From assembly GCF_049639735.1 (NCBI RefSeq), contig NZ_JBEVVA010000003.1, forward strand, positions 930,001 to 994,000: 64,000 nt of DNA, read 5' to 3'. This document shows positions 34,856 through 45,200 of this stretch, one piece after another (position 1 is the stretch's first letter; the number at the start of each line of letters is the position of its first letter). A program made the position numbers and the translations under genes. The notes beneath the pieces were generated by a model, which was not told the origin of the DNA, made no database searches, and saw only the letters and a list, made by a program, of their open reading frames with translations. This DNA comes from Elusimicrobium simillimum. GTDB lineage: Bacteria > Elusimicrobiota > Elusimicrobia > Elusimicrobiales > Elusimicrobiaceae.

Positions 34856-35878
34856 ATGAGAATAGCCCTAGACGCCGCAGGTGGAGACTTTGGAGCCGAG
34901 CCTAATATTTTAGGCGCAGCCCGTGCCGTACGTGAACTTGGTTGTGACGTGGTTCTCGTAGGGGACGAAGCGGTTCTTAAAGAAAAACTGTCCGTCTTGG
35001 GCCTTTCTGATTTAAAAGGTCTTACAGTAGAGCACGCGCCAGATATTATTGATATGGACGCGGACCCGGCCAAAGAAGTGCGCGCCAAAAAGCACGCAAG
35101 CGTAGTAGTGGCTGCGGGCCTGGTTAAAGAAAAAAAGGCGGACGCCTTTGTATCAGCCGGCAACTCCGGCGCTACAATGGTAGCCGCGCTTATGAAAATG
35201 GGCCGTATAGACGGCGTTTTGCGCCCGGCTATAGGCGCGCCGTTACCCACGGTAAAAGGTTTTTGTTTACTGTTGGACGCGGGCGCCAATACAGAGTGTA
35301 AACCGCAGCATTTAATGCAGTTCGCGGTAATGGGCTCTATTTACACGCACAAAATTTGGGGCGCTAAAAACCCCAAGGTAGGGCTTCTTTCCATAGGGGA
35401 AGAAGAGGGTAAAGGTAATGAGCTTGTAAAAGCTACATTTCCTTATTTGAAAAATTTGGGCTTAAACTTTTTTGGCAATGTTGAGGGGAGGGATATCCCC
35501 TTTGGCACTACGGATGTTGTAGTGACGGACGGTTTTACCGGCAATATAGTTCTTAAATTAGAAGAAGGTTTGGCCAAGGCATTATTTACAATGATTAAGA
35601 TGGAAATTAAAAAGAACCCGCTTGCCATGGCCGGCGCGTTACTTTCAAAAGGCGCTTTCGCCTCCGTCAAAAAAATTACCGACCCTGACACAGCCGGCGG
35701 TGCGCCGCTGCTTGGTATAGATGGGGTAGCCATGGTTTCACACGGTAAATCGAGCGAGACGGCTATTTTCAACGCGCTTAAAGCCGCTAAAAAGCTGGTA
35801 GACAGCAGATATGTGGACGCTATTAAGCACCATATAGCCGAATACAAAGAGATTTTTGACAAACTGGAAGCAAAATGA
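34856..35878 (+). CDS. plsX: Phosphate acyltransferase
   Basis: 340 aa. Makes acyl-phosphate from acyl-ACP for phospholipid synthesis, as a peripheral enzyme at the membrane. MRIALDAAGGDFGAEPNILGA is a variant of the usual MD(A/M)MGGD start, and DAFVSAGNSGATMVAAL, LLDAGANTECKPQHLMQFA, SIGEEEGKGNE and VTDGFTGNIVLK are typical blocks. It is between rpmF and fabG, the usual order, and its stop overlaps the fabG start by 4 bases. Confidence 0.97.
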   Translation: MRIALDAAGGDFGAEPNILGAARAVRELGCDVVLVGDEAVLKEKLSVLGLSDLKGLTVEHAPDIIDMDADPAKEVRAKKHASVVVAAGLVKEKKADAFVSAGNSGATMVAALMKMGRIDGVLRPAIGAPLPTVKGFCLLLDAGANTECKPQHLMQFAVMGSIYTHKIWGAKNPKVGLLSIGEEEGKGNELVKATFPYLKNLGLNFFGNVEGRDIPFGTTDVVVTDGFTGNIVLKLEEGLAKALFTMIKMEIKKNPLAMAGALLSKGAFASVKKITDPDTAGGAPLLGIDGVAMVSHGKSSETAIFNALKAAKKLVDSRYVDAIKHHIAEYKEIFDKLEAK

Positions 35879-36621
35879 CAGATACAATGAAAGGAAAAAA
35901 TGTTATCATAACAGGCGCCAGCAGGGGTATCGGGCTGGGCACGGCAGAAATGTTTGCCGCTAAGGGCGCCAATGTTGCAATATGCGCCACGTCTGAAAAG
36001 TCACTTGCTCCGGCCAAAGAAAAACTAGAGTCTTACGGCGTAAAAGTATACGCGGAAGTTGTTAACGTAAGCATAGTGGAAGAAACACTAAAATTTGTTG
36101 ATAACGCAGTTAAGTTTCTGGGCAGTGTGGACGTACTTGTCAACAATGCCGGTATAACTAGAGATAACCTTGCCGTTAGGCTGACTGAAGAGGACTGGGA
36201 CGCCGTACTCGACGTTAATTTGAAAGGCGCGTTTTTTATGTCCAAAGCTGTGCTTAAGCACATGATGAAGGCCCGCAGCGGGAGTATCATTAATCTGACC
36301 TCTATTGTAGGGCAGAGCGGGAATGCCGGGCAAGTAAACTACAGCGCTTCCAAGGCTGGCTTAATAGGCATAACCAAAACGTTAGCCAAAGAGTTTGCCA
36401 GCAGGGGCGTAAGAGTAAACGCCGTCGCGCCGGGCTTTGTAATGACGGAGATGACGGGTGAATTTAAAGAAGAAGTAAAAGATAGTTTGCTTGAGGCAAT
36501 CCCTTTAAAGAGATTTGCAAATGTAAATGATATCGCCAAAGCAATATTGTTTTTGGCCAGCGAAGATGCTTCCTATATAACGGGGCAGATTTTAGCAGTA
36601 AATGGTGGTTTGTATATATAA
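35875..36621 (+). CDS. fabG: 3-oxoacyl-[acyl-carrier-protein] reductase
   Basis: 248 aa, NADPH-dependent short-chain dehydrogenase of fatty acid synthesis. It shows the TGASRGIG cofactor loop, NNAGIT, and the Ser-Tyr-Lys catalytic set in LTSIVGQSGNAGQVNYSASK, plus a VNAVAPGFV segment. The ATGA overlap with plsX supports this start, though ATG at 35887 is possible. acpP starts 13 bases after its stop. Confidence 0.97.
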   Translation: MTDTMKGKNVIITGASRGIGLGTAEMFAAKGANVAICATSEKSLAPAKEKLESYGVKVYAEVVNVSIVEETLKFVDNAVKFLGSVDVLVNNAGITRDNLAVRLTEEDWDAVLDVNLKGAFFMSKAVLKHMMKARSGSIINLTSIVGQSGNAGQVNYSASKAGLIGITKTLAKEFASRGVRVNAVAPGFVMTEMTGEFKEEVKDSLLEAIPLKRFANVNDIAKAILFLASEDASYITGQILAVNGGLYI

Positions 36622-36634
36622 ACGGAGGTCTACA

Positions 36635-36880
36635 ATGGCTGTAGAAAATGTTGAAGAAAGAGTAAAAAATATTATTATGGAACAGTTAGGCGTTGAAGCT
36701 GACCAGGTTAAACCTGAAGCCCAGTTTGTCAATGACCTTGGCGCAGATTCCTTAGACACAGTTGAGCTTATTATGGCTTTAGAAGAAGAATTCGATATCG
36801 AAATTCCCGACGAAAAAGCCGAAAAAATCAAAACTGTTGGCGAAGCTATCGACCACATTAAAGCAAACGCAAAGAAATAA
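36635..36880 (+). CDS. acpP: Acyl carrier protein
   Basis: 81 aa from ATG 36635, which follows a strong GGAGGT. Acidic four-helix protein. GADSLDTVELIMALEEEF holds Ser39, the phosphopantetheine site. An in-frame ATG at 36602 inside fabG would add an unlikely basic extension. rnc begins 3 bases after its stop, as in many bacteria. Confidence 0.98.
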   Translation: MAVENVEERVKNIIMEQLGVEADQVKPEAQFVNDLGADSLDTVELIMALEEEFDIEIPDEKAEKIKTVGEAIDHIKANAKK

Positions 36881-36883
36881 ACC

Positions 36884-37546
36884 GTGTTAGGCGATATTGA
36901 AAATCTAATAGGTTACAGGTTTGTTAATAAAGAATTAATTAAGGAAGCACTCACTCATAAGTCTTACACAGGTGAACGAAAGTCCGTTAAGCATAACGAA
37001 AGGCTGGAGTTTCTTGGAGACAGCGTACTTGGGAGCGTGGTGGCGGATTATATCTACACCAATTACCCCGACGTGGAAGAGGGGGTGCTTTCTAAAATTA
37101 AATCTGGTTTAGTTTCGCGCCATAATTTATATTTATGGGCAAGTAAGCTTGATTTGGGTAAATACATGCTGCTTGGCGCGGGCGAGGCCTCCACCGGCGG
37201 TAGAACCAGAGATAGCATACTCTCAAACGCTATGGAAGCCGTGTTAGGCGCCGTTTACTTAGACGGCGGCTACAACGCCGCCAAAGCTATAATAGACGCA
37301 TGGGTTGTCACGCAAAGCGTGGTTGAAGTCACGGCGGACTATAAAAGCACCTTGCAGGAAATGGTGCAGAAAAAATATAAAACAGTTCCCTCATATGAAG
37401 TTATCCAGACGGTAGGCCCTGAGCATGAAAAAGTTTTTACCGTAGAAGTCAGTTCCGGTAAAAAGGTGCTTGGCAAGGGGAAAGGTACCAACAAAAAACT
37501 GGCCGAACAAGCCGCCGCCAAAGCCGCTTTAGAAAGTATAAAATAA
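36884..37546 (+). CDS. rnc: Ribonuclease III
   Basis: 220 aa from a GTG start at 36884, close to the acpP stop and without a clear ribosome site, so it is probably coupled to acpP. Cleaves double-stranded RNA in rRNA and mRNA processing. NERLEFLGDSVL is the signature metal-binding motif, NAMEAVLGAVYLDGG carries the second acidic site, and residues ~150-220 form a double-stranded RNA-binding domain. Last gene of its cluster. Confidence 0.96.
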   Translation: MLGDIENLIGYRFVNKELIKEALTHKSYTGERKSVKHNERLEFLGDSVLGSVVADYIYTNYPDVEEGVLSKIKSGLVSRHNLYLWASKLDLGKYMLLGAGEASTGGRTRDSILSNAMEAVLGAVYLDGGYNAAKAIIDAWVVTQSVVEVTADYKSTLQEMVQKKYKTVPSYEVIQTVGPEHEKVFTVEVSSGKKVLGKGKGTNKKLAEQAAAKAALESIK

Positions 37547-37584
37547 CCTTCTTAAAGAGACTTTATTTTATATTTTAATTATAT

Positions 37585-37618
37585 TTCCTCTCCCTCTTAG
37601 GGGAGAGGAAGTTTTTTT
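37585..37618 (+). terminator. Terminator of the rpmF-rnc cluster
   Basis: TTCCTCTCCC pairs with GGGGAGAGGAA, followed by seven T. It is the first part of a longer repeat-like stretch that runs through GCCGC-AAA-GCGGC and GCAGGTGAGGG to ~37672, resembling 63664-63706. Confidence 0.8.
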
Positions 37619-37776
37619 GCGTTGTTTGCCGCAAAGCGGCTGCAAAAAAGCAGGTGAGGGTGCTATATTTTTAAAGGGTGAAAAGCTATTGTTTAGCTGG
37701 CTATGTTTTACTCTGTATTTTCTATTTCCCTCTTACAATCTGCATTATAAAATGCTAAAATACTAGTAGGTAAAAT

Positions 37777-38841
37777 ATGGGTAAAATTTCAGATATACTA
37801 GAAAAACTAGCGGTTTTTTTGCGCAAAAACATGATTGTTGTTGCGCTGCTCTTTGTCACACTTCCACTAATTCTTGTTTTGGCTTACACTTTTAGCGGTA
37901 TTAACGAGGGTAAAGACCCTCAGAAAAAGAACATCGGCACTATAGAGGTTTCTCTCAAATCCCAGCAGGAAATTATTAACGAACTTATCCCCTTAATTAA
38001 AGAAAATGATTACGAAACCTTTGACGACCGTCTTAAGGCGGAGGTCAAAGATATTAACGCCACCAACGCTAAGGGCAACACTCTTATGATAGCTGCGGTT
38101 GGTTACGGCAATCTTGATATTGTGCAGCTGCTTCTCAGCCGTAACGCCGACATCAATAAATCTAACCCCTACACCGGTGATACCGCGCTTATGGTAGCCA
38201 TTAATAAAAATGACGAGTATATGACGGAGCTTTTGCTCATAGCGGGCGCGGATGTTAACGCTACCAATAACTATGGCAGAACGCCGCTCTTGTTAGCCGC
38301 GGAAGTCAAAAACAACTCTATAGTGGAGCGCCTTATAGCGCGCGGCGCCATTGCCGGGGCTAAGACTGATAATTTATTCTATTTTATAACCAAAAAGAAC
38401 GTTGTGGGCGTAACGGCTATGCTCAAAAGCGGTATCAGCCCAAATGTTACCAATAACTCTGGTTTTACGCCGCTTTATATGGCGGCCAGCCTTGGCGAGG
38501 CGGAGATGGTGCAGTGGCTGCTTTCTTACAGGGCAAATATTAACGCAGCGGCGTCGGACGGTTCCACCGCGTTAATAGGCGCGGCAAGGTATAAAAAACC
38601 GCAGGTAGTAGAGCTTTTGCTTGATAAAGGCGCCAATATAGACGCGCAGAATAAAAAAGGTGAAACCGCGCTTTACTGGGCCAGCGCTAATAATATGGTT
38701 AAATCTGTTAACCAGTTGCTTTTGCTTAAGGCAAACCCGGCCTTAAAAACAAAAGAAGGGGTGACCCCGTATCAAATTGCTCAGAAGAGAAATTATAAAG
38801 ATTTGCTTTCTGTCTTCAAAAAAAATAAAATATCTAAGTAA
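37777..38841 (+). CDS. Membrane-anchored ankyrin-repeat protein
   Basis: 354 aa. A transmembrane helix at ~18-40 is followed by a short linker and about seven ankyrin repeats (~85-350), such as GNTLMIAAVGYGNLDIVQLL and GSTALIGAARYKKPQVVELL. The fourth repeat (near DNLFYFITKKNVVGV) is degenerate. The repeats probably face the periplasm and bind another protein. A few bases TAGG before ATG give a weak ribosome site. A lone gene upstream of giant gene 2. Confidence 0.85.
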   Translation: MGKISDILEKLAVFLRKNMIVVALLFVTLPLILVLAYTFSGINEGKDPQKKNIGTIEVSLKSQQEIINELIPLIKENDYETFDDRLKAEVKDINATNAKGNTLMIAAVGYGNLDIVQLLLSRNADINKSNPYTGDTALMVAINKNDEYMTELLLIAGADVNATNNYGRTPLLLAAEVKNNSIVERLIARGAIAGAKTDNLFYFITKKNVVGVTAMLKSGISPNVTNNSGFTPLYMAASLGEAEMVQWLLSYRANINAAASDGSTALIGAARYKKPQVVELLLDKGANIDAQNKKGETALYWASANNMVKSVNQLLLLKANPALKTKEGVTPYQIAQKRNYKDLLSVFKKNKISK

Positions 38842-39081
38842 GGTTTAATAACTTTTAAGGGTTTAAGGGTTATCCGCAGTAAGTTTCACTTCAAATTTTC
38901 AGCAGTTCCGCAGTTTCCCAACGCAGGCCTCTGCCGTTGGCTTTATTAGTGTAATTTGTGGAGAGAAAATGTCCCGCTTTGTAACATTGTGCGCTCACAA
39001 CTATAAGCAGTATTTTCCGGATTGTATAGGAAAAACAGCTTATTCGCATTTTTTTACACCAAGGCTGCCTCAAAATATTTC

Positions 39082-39111
39082 AAACACCGGCTATATAGCG
39101 GGTGTTTTTTT
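39082..39111 (+). terminator. Terminator upstream of giant gene 2
   Basis: AACACC-G-GCTATATAGC-G-GGTGTT stem with a G-G mismatch, then a T run. It is 240 bases after the ankyrin gene. Confidence 0.7.
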
Positions 39112-39122
39112 ACGTTTTTTAT

Positions 39123-39160
39123 GGGCCAAAAGACCTACTTACGCGTAGGTCTTTTGGCCC
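39123..39160 (+). promoter_or_regulatory. Palindromic regulatory motif, copy 6 (best copy)
   Basis: Perfect 15-bp arms GGGCCAAAAGACCTA (39123-39137) and TAGGTCTTTTGGCCC (39146-39160) with an 8-base loop. It ends 61 bases before the ATG of giant gene 2 at 39222. AT-rich promoter-like sequence with TATAAAT and ATAATAT lies between. Confidence 0.75.
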
Positions 39161-39221
39161 TGTTTTTTCTGACGGTATAAATATAATATATAAATATACT
39201 GATTTAATATAAAGGACAACA

Positions 39222-42200
39222 ATGAACCTCAGCCAAACTTTAATTAAAATAATCAGCGTAACACTCATAGCCAGTTTACTGTCATCTTTGCTTCCTGCCG
39301 ACGTATACGCGCAGGTTTCCAGCAAGAGGGTAAACAGAGGTTCCGGCACCGTTTCCAATTCTAACCAAAAATCAACAACCACTCCTATAAGTTCTTCTTC
39401 TAGTTTGGGGGAAGATTTATCGAATGCCTCTTTATCAAAATATGATTTGAGCAAGTTAAAAACATTTAGTATAGAAGAGATCAAATCACAGGCGGCTGCA
39501 AAAGCGAATGAAGATATAGTATTGCGTCGAGATAACACTACAGTTGTGTATGTACCAATGGGGCCTGGAGAGAAGGCAGAGGAGGTAGTGGAGAGTATAT
39601 CGGATAAGCGCGGGCGCGAGTTGAGTGAGGTAATAGAGGGATATTTTGGATTAAATGAAGGGGTAGAATCTGGGCCGTTGGGATATGAATCTTATAAGAA
39701 GGAGTTTGATAAGGAGCGAAGGGATTTGGAGGTAAAGTATTTAGGTGAGATATCGCGCAAGGTAGGAGAGCAGGAGGGGATATTGGCTGGGGAGTTGAGG
39801 GAGTACTCGTTGAGGGGGATGAGTGCGGCGGATCTGGCGTTGTATGAGGGATACAAGACTAGTGAGATATCGGCCTGGAGCAAAGAATTGCATGGTGAGT
39901 TGGGGGTAGTATTGGGAGTAGACAGCAAGTCTAGGTACGCGCAATACAAGGCAGAGTGGGGGAAGGTAGAGGAGAGGTTATTGAGGGAGACGCACCGAGA
40001 GCTATCGAAGAAGAAGAGTGAGTTGCTTGGTTTATGGAGGCGTGAGCCTAATACGTATGGCAAGTATGTATTGAGGGTGAGTCCGTTATTGTTGACGGTT
40101 GAGGGGATGTTTGATGTAGGAGAGCGAAGGGAATTACTTAGTTTGTATAAGAGTAAAGTATCGAAGGGTAATTGTTTGGAGGCGGGTTGTGTGGATGAGA
40201 TGTACGCGGTGATGGGTATAGGGATGTTGGGCAGCAGGAGTGACGGTGGGGATGTTAGGCGTTTGTTAATAAACAGTATGGATATTGCGGGAAGCGGCGC
40301 GTTATTGATGGCAGGCGCGGGGACGCTGTTGTCGTTAGGGGCGTATAGTGAATTGGACACCGTTGTAGGATACGCGACGAGGGAGGAAAGGAAGCAGGTT
40401 AGCGGGGATTATGATTTATTATTATTAAGCACGTATGCGCGTGAGTGGAAGGACCGTCACGGGAAGTATTTGGGGAAGAAGAGTGTGAATGCGGCGTACC
40501 CAATAGACAGGACGAGCATGGGTAATGCTTGGACGCAGGTTGTGGATGTATTGTTGGCGGAAGGCAGCGCGGAGAGTTTGTCAATATTGTCTAAGTACAG
40601 TGTTGGGGCGTGTGGAGTAAGGACGTATATGGGAGCGAGGAGTGTGGGTTGTAGTGGAGTGATGCCGTTTATAGCGGAGGGTTTGTTAAGCGGGAAGGTT
40701 AAGGTAGATTTGGGTATAGAGTTTAGCGGACAGGCAGCGGCGGCGGGGTTAAGCCAGCGAGGGATGTTATTGGCGCATATAATGAACGCGAGTTTTGGAG
40801 ATATGAACGAGGTAGATGAGGGGAAGTTGGATAAGAGGATATACAATTATTTATTAAGGACAGAGAGCAGTGCTGCGTTGAAGAAGAACGTAACGAAGCA
40901 CGCGGTAATTAATCGAGAGGGTGAGTTATGGAAGGGGAGTGAGGTAAGCCAGACGGGTATAATGACGACGTTTGCGGGCAGCGCGGATGTAGCGCTGGCG
41001 GTATTTTTTATAGGTCGAATGGGTGTAAGTTTAGTACGTCAGAGCGGACAGATAGGTTTAAAGATGTACCGTTTGACGCAGGTGGGCAGGAAGGGAACGA
41101 ACGGTATAAAGAACCTAAGGCATTACGCGATGTATAAGAACTTATCGCAAGCGACGAGAGCAGGGCGTGGTAGTAATTTTAAGGCGTTTAGCGGCAGTCA
41201 GTTTAAGGCGAACAACGCGGCGAACCCGTTGAACATTTTAACTCGTGAGCATTTGAGGACGAGTATAGGCCGCGCGAAGGTAGACGCGCGGGCGAAGCAG
41301 CTGGCCGGCGAGAAGTTAAGTATAGAGAGGTCGTTGGCAAGGGAGCAGCAATTAAACCAAATAAGCGGTAAAAAGATAGGCAAGGTAGACCCAAATATAA
41401 GTAAGACCTTGGCATCGGGAGGGAATAAGGTTAGCGTGGAAGGTTTGGAGGGGAAGAAGTTTAGCAGGTTGGGCAGTGAGACGGGAAACAATTTTATAGA
41501 GCGCAGGATATTGGGAGGAAAGAGTTATGGCGAGGCGTCAGGCTGGCGCCAGAACCTTCTTGATAGGAGCCGAGAGTTAAGTTTAAGTTTAGAGATATTA
41601 AAAGACAATATAGGCTACGGTTTGCAGGGGAGCAACAAGAAGTATGTAGCGGCGTCGTTAATAACGCCTGCGGGTCAAGCTGTAAGCACGCAGGGGGCTG
41701 CGACGGCGGAGTTCTCGGTAATGCAGTCTATGAAGAGTGGTATGCCCTCAGCAAGCATATTGTCGGAGTCAGGCGCGCCCACGGCGATAAGAGGTGTTGG
41801 CAGTGTAAGCAAAACAGCGCCTGTAACAAAAGTAACAACGGCAAGTCCTGTAAGTTCGGCGGCCAAGACGTTAAATGGTTTAGTGGGGGAAAACAGCGGT
41901 ATAAACAAAGCGTTGGGCAAATTAAATATACCTGTAAGCGCCGGGGCGAGCGCGGGCTTATCGTTAGGCGCGCCGAGGATAATCGGGCGCGACATCCGCA
42001 CGCCTATGCAAGGGCGAACTGCGGAAGAAGATAAAGGTATAAGTGATTTTGAATATTTATTAAAAGCGATGAACCCGTTTGCCAAAGAAGTAGGCGGTCA
42101 GATAGTAAAGGCGGATAATTTAGCGGGCAACTTGGCCAACGGCGCTAAGATGGGGCTAAGGTACGCAGCGCAAAGATTAAGTAATAAAACAAAGGCGGAC

Positions 42201-45200
42201 GGTTTTACAAGAAGTGTAGACCAACAATATAATGTGTCCAGAGAAACGCGCCTTGCCCGCAGCGTAGCGGCGATAGATGCAATTTACCAAAACGCGAAAG
42301 CCTCTGGCAGAGAAGGAATGCTGACAGTTGGCGAAACGCGCGCTGTCAAAGGTTATATAAATGATATAGAGGGTAACAACCAGCATTGGGTATTAAATAA
42401 AGAAAGCGGCGTTTGGCAAAAGCAATACACGCAATCGGGGCAAGAAGCGATAACGCACCTAAACAACAATTACTTTACGGGCGTACAACCCAGAGAAGTA
42501 AAAAACCAGACCACAGCGTCCAATCCCACCACCCCCCGCCCCCAAATAACCACACCTATGGCGCCAACAATATCACACCAAGACCTGCCGGTAATGTCAC
42601 GCCCGAGTGCACTTTACGCGTCCGCCGCGAGGCCTGTTGTAATGCCGAAAGAAGATTTATCACTAGCCCGCCCATACGCGGTTAACGAAACAGAAACAAT
42701 TAAACCTCTCAGCGGCAGACCGGTGGTAAACTACGCGTGGGAAGAAACCAACGTAGCGTTAGCTGACGGCCAAGTCCCGTTAATAAAAGCGGGCTACCAA
42801 ACCGCGCAAAAAACAACTCCAATAAATTTTATAGAAGAAACTCCCGCTACCGCAACCGCGTCAAGTCATAATTCTAACCAAGAAGGATATGTAAAGTTTT
42901 TTACCCGTACACCCGCGCAAGAGCAAACCGCAAATACGCTAAACTCCGGCCTTAACCCGCAGATATTGATAAATTCTTTCAAGAAATTTAAAACATTTAT
43001 AGTTAATTTACTTCCCGCAAGAAATGAAGCCGCGCCACTGTCCATGGCGCAAAGAATAGAGCAAATTTCAGTAGCCGCAGCCATTTCTGATACTGAAAAA
43101 CAAATGGTTGCCGCCCTATTAAAGGTGGGTTACGCTAACGCTGAGGCGGCCTACGTGCAAAAAACAGGCAAAACTATTGAAGCGGAGCCGGGTAACGCTG
43201 AATTTAAAAATATTGTAGAAGCTGAACTGGATAATATAATACGTTCCAGCAGGCTGCCTGCCCAGAGTAAAGAAACAATATTGCAAGCCATAGGCCCTGC
43301 GGTTTTTGCCGCGCCTGTTGCCGCGGGTAACGCAAAAACCTTAAAGTCGCTTTCCACCCTAACAGACAAGGCAGTGGATAATATAAATAGGAATAAAAAG
43401 GGCCCGTTACTATTTTCCGGCGTGCCTTTTACCTCTTATATTATGAATGATTTAGCCATACCCGGCAGAGAGAGGGCAGCGTTACGTAAAATAGCCAAAG
43501 CCGTGGAAAAACAGGCCGTGCTTAAATTTAACAAAGAGCACCCGGGCCAAGCGCTTAATACAAACATTCTTAATGATCCCGCTGTTCAGGATTTAATAAT
43601 AGAATCTCTTATTAACAAAATATCTATTAGTAATGTAATTTTACAGAGTAATAAGCATATTATTGTAAGAGAAGTGGCTAAAGTTTTAAATAAAACTTTT
43701 GTGGAGGCGGCAGAAGGAAGAGTATCTTTAAAGCCAGCCGATATTCTTACCAGAAACCAAAAGAAAAGGCTGCTTGCCACAGTTAAGAAAAACGGTACGC
43801 CGACAATGATGGTGGAAAGCCCGGATAATATTGTTATTAACGTGGAAGAAACGGGGATAATAGACTCCAGCAGAATGTGGGTAGAGGATAACACCGTATT
43901 AGGCAGCGGCAAATATATTACTAATATTGAAATAGTAGCCCCGTCTATAAATAAAACAAGGGTAATAACCCTTAAAACCAAAACCCCCATAAAAATAAAC
44001 GAAAGTGCCGGGGACGAGATTTATATAAACTACGCGTTTGATGAACGCGACGGGGTGGAAAAGGCTTTTCTTGTACAAAAAACAATAAAAAACGGTGAAA
44101 CCAGAGAAAAAGTTTTACTTACCACTAGCCTTATAGTAAGTGATAACGGCAGAATATCAGCCAATAAAACATTTGCTAATGAGCTTAAAGAAGGCGTGGG
44201 GCTTATAGGGCAAAAACTGTGGCCAGTGTACGGTGTTTCCGTAATAGCCGGGTTTAGCGGTATTGCTACGGCTGTCGCCAGTATGGCGGTAAAACCACTT
44301 GGCCTAAGCGAGGTTGAGGGCGCTCTTATACAGGCTATGGGTTATTTACTGCCCACATTTCTTTCTATTCCGATAGCCGGGCTTGCTAAAACACATTTCA
44401 GCAGAAAAGTTTTAGTCAATTTAGGATTTACTTTAATAATAGGTGCTTTGACAATACCTATGCTTAATGGTATGTACGGCAGGCTTGGCACTATAACCCC
44501 GCAAATGCTTGATATTTTGTTAATTTCAATGGTGCCGCTCGGCTTGGGCGCCACTATGGTGAGCGTTACTTCCGGGCCTATAATGCAGGAAAGTTCTACC
44601 GAGGGCAAGTTTAGAACAAATTATGACAGAACATCATGGTTTAAGCAGATGTTTGGCATAATTATTGGCAATGGGAGCGTTTTGATAGGGGAACAATTTT
44701 TTGGTTTGGATATGAGCATGTTGTTTCCTATGTACGCGGGACTCACATTTTTAGGCGCTATTTTTTACAACGGTTTTAAGCCGAATATAAGAACATTAAA
44801 TGTTTTTAAAGCTAAGGAAAATCAGACAATTGCAGACCAAAAGGGCGAGAGCATAAAATCGTGGGAGCTTTTAACCAGAGACCGCTTGGTAAGAAACGGC
44901 TGGCTTACAACAGTGTCATATATGGGCCTTATGGGCACGGTAGGCTTGTTTTTTAACAGGATTATGATTAACTCTATGGAACTGGTATTTGGGGGAAAAC
45001 CCAGCGCCGGCCTGGCTATGGGGATAACTGCGGCAATATATTCGCTGCCCATGTTTGTAAAGAGACTGACAAGAGAATTTAAAAAAGGCAAAGGTTCTGA
45101 CGTTGAAACAGCTAATACTATTATTAAAGATTCCAAAACTGTTGTTTTGGGGCTTAGCATAGTTTTGGCAGGACTTTTGTTGCCTGTACCTGAAATAAAT

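Larger units (their letters stand above)
38842..39221 (+). other. Intergenic region before giant gene 2
   Basis: 380 bases with no convincing gene. It holds a terminator (39082-39111), the best copy of the palindrome (39123-39160) and an AT-rich promoter region (~39175-39205). A 59-codon ORF at 38969-39148 was set aside. Confidence 0.6.

Noticed and set aside
38969..39148. 59-codon plus-strand ORF with a GGAGAG site before its ATG
   Set aside because: It runs through the terminator at 39082-39111 and the palindrome at 39123, and the protein looks random.
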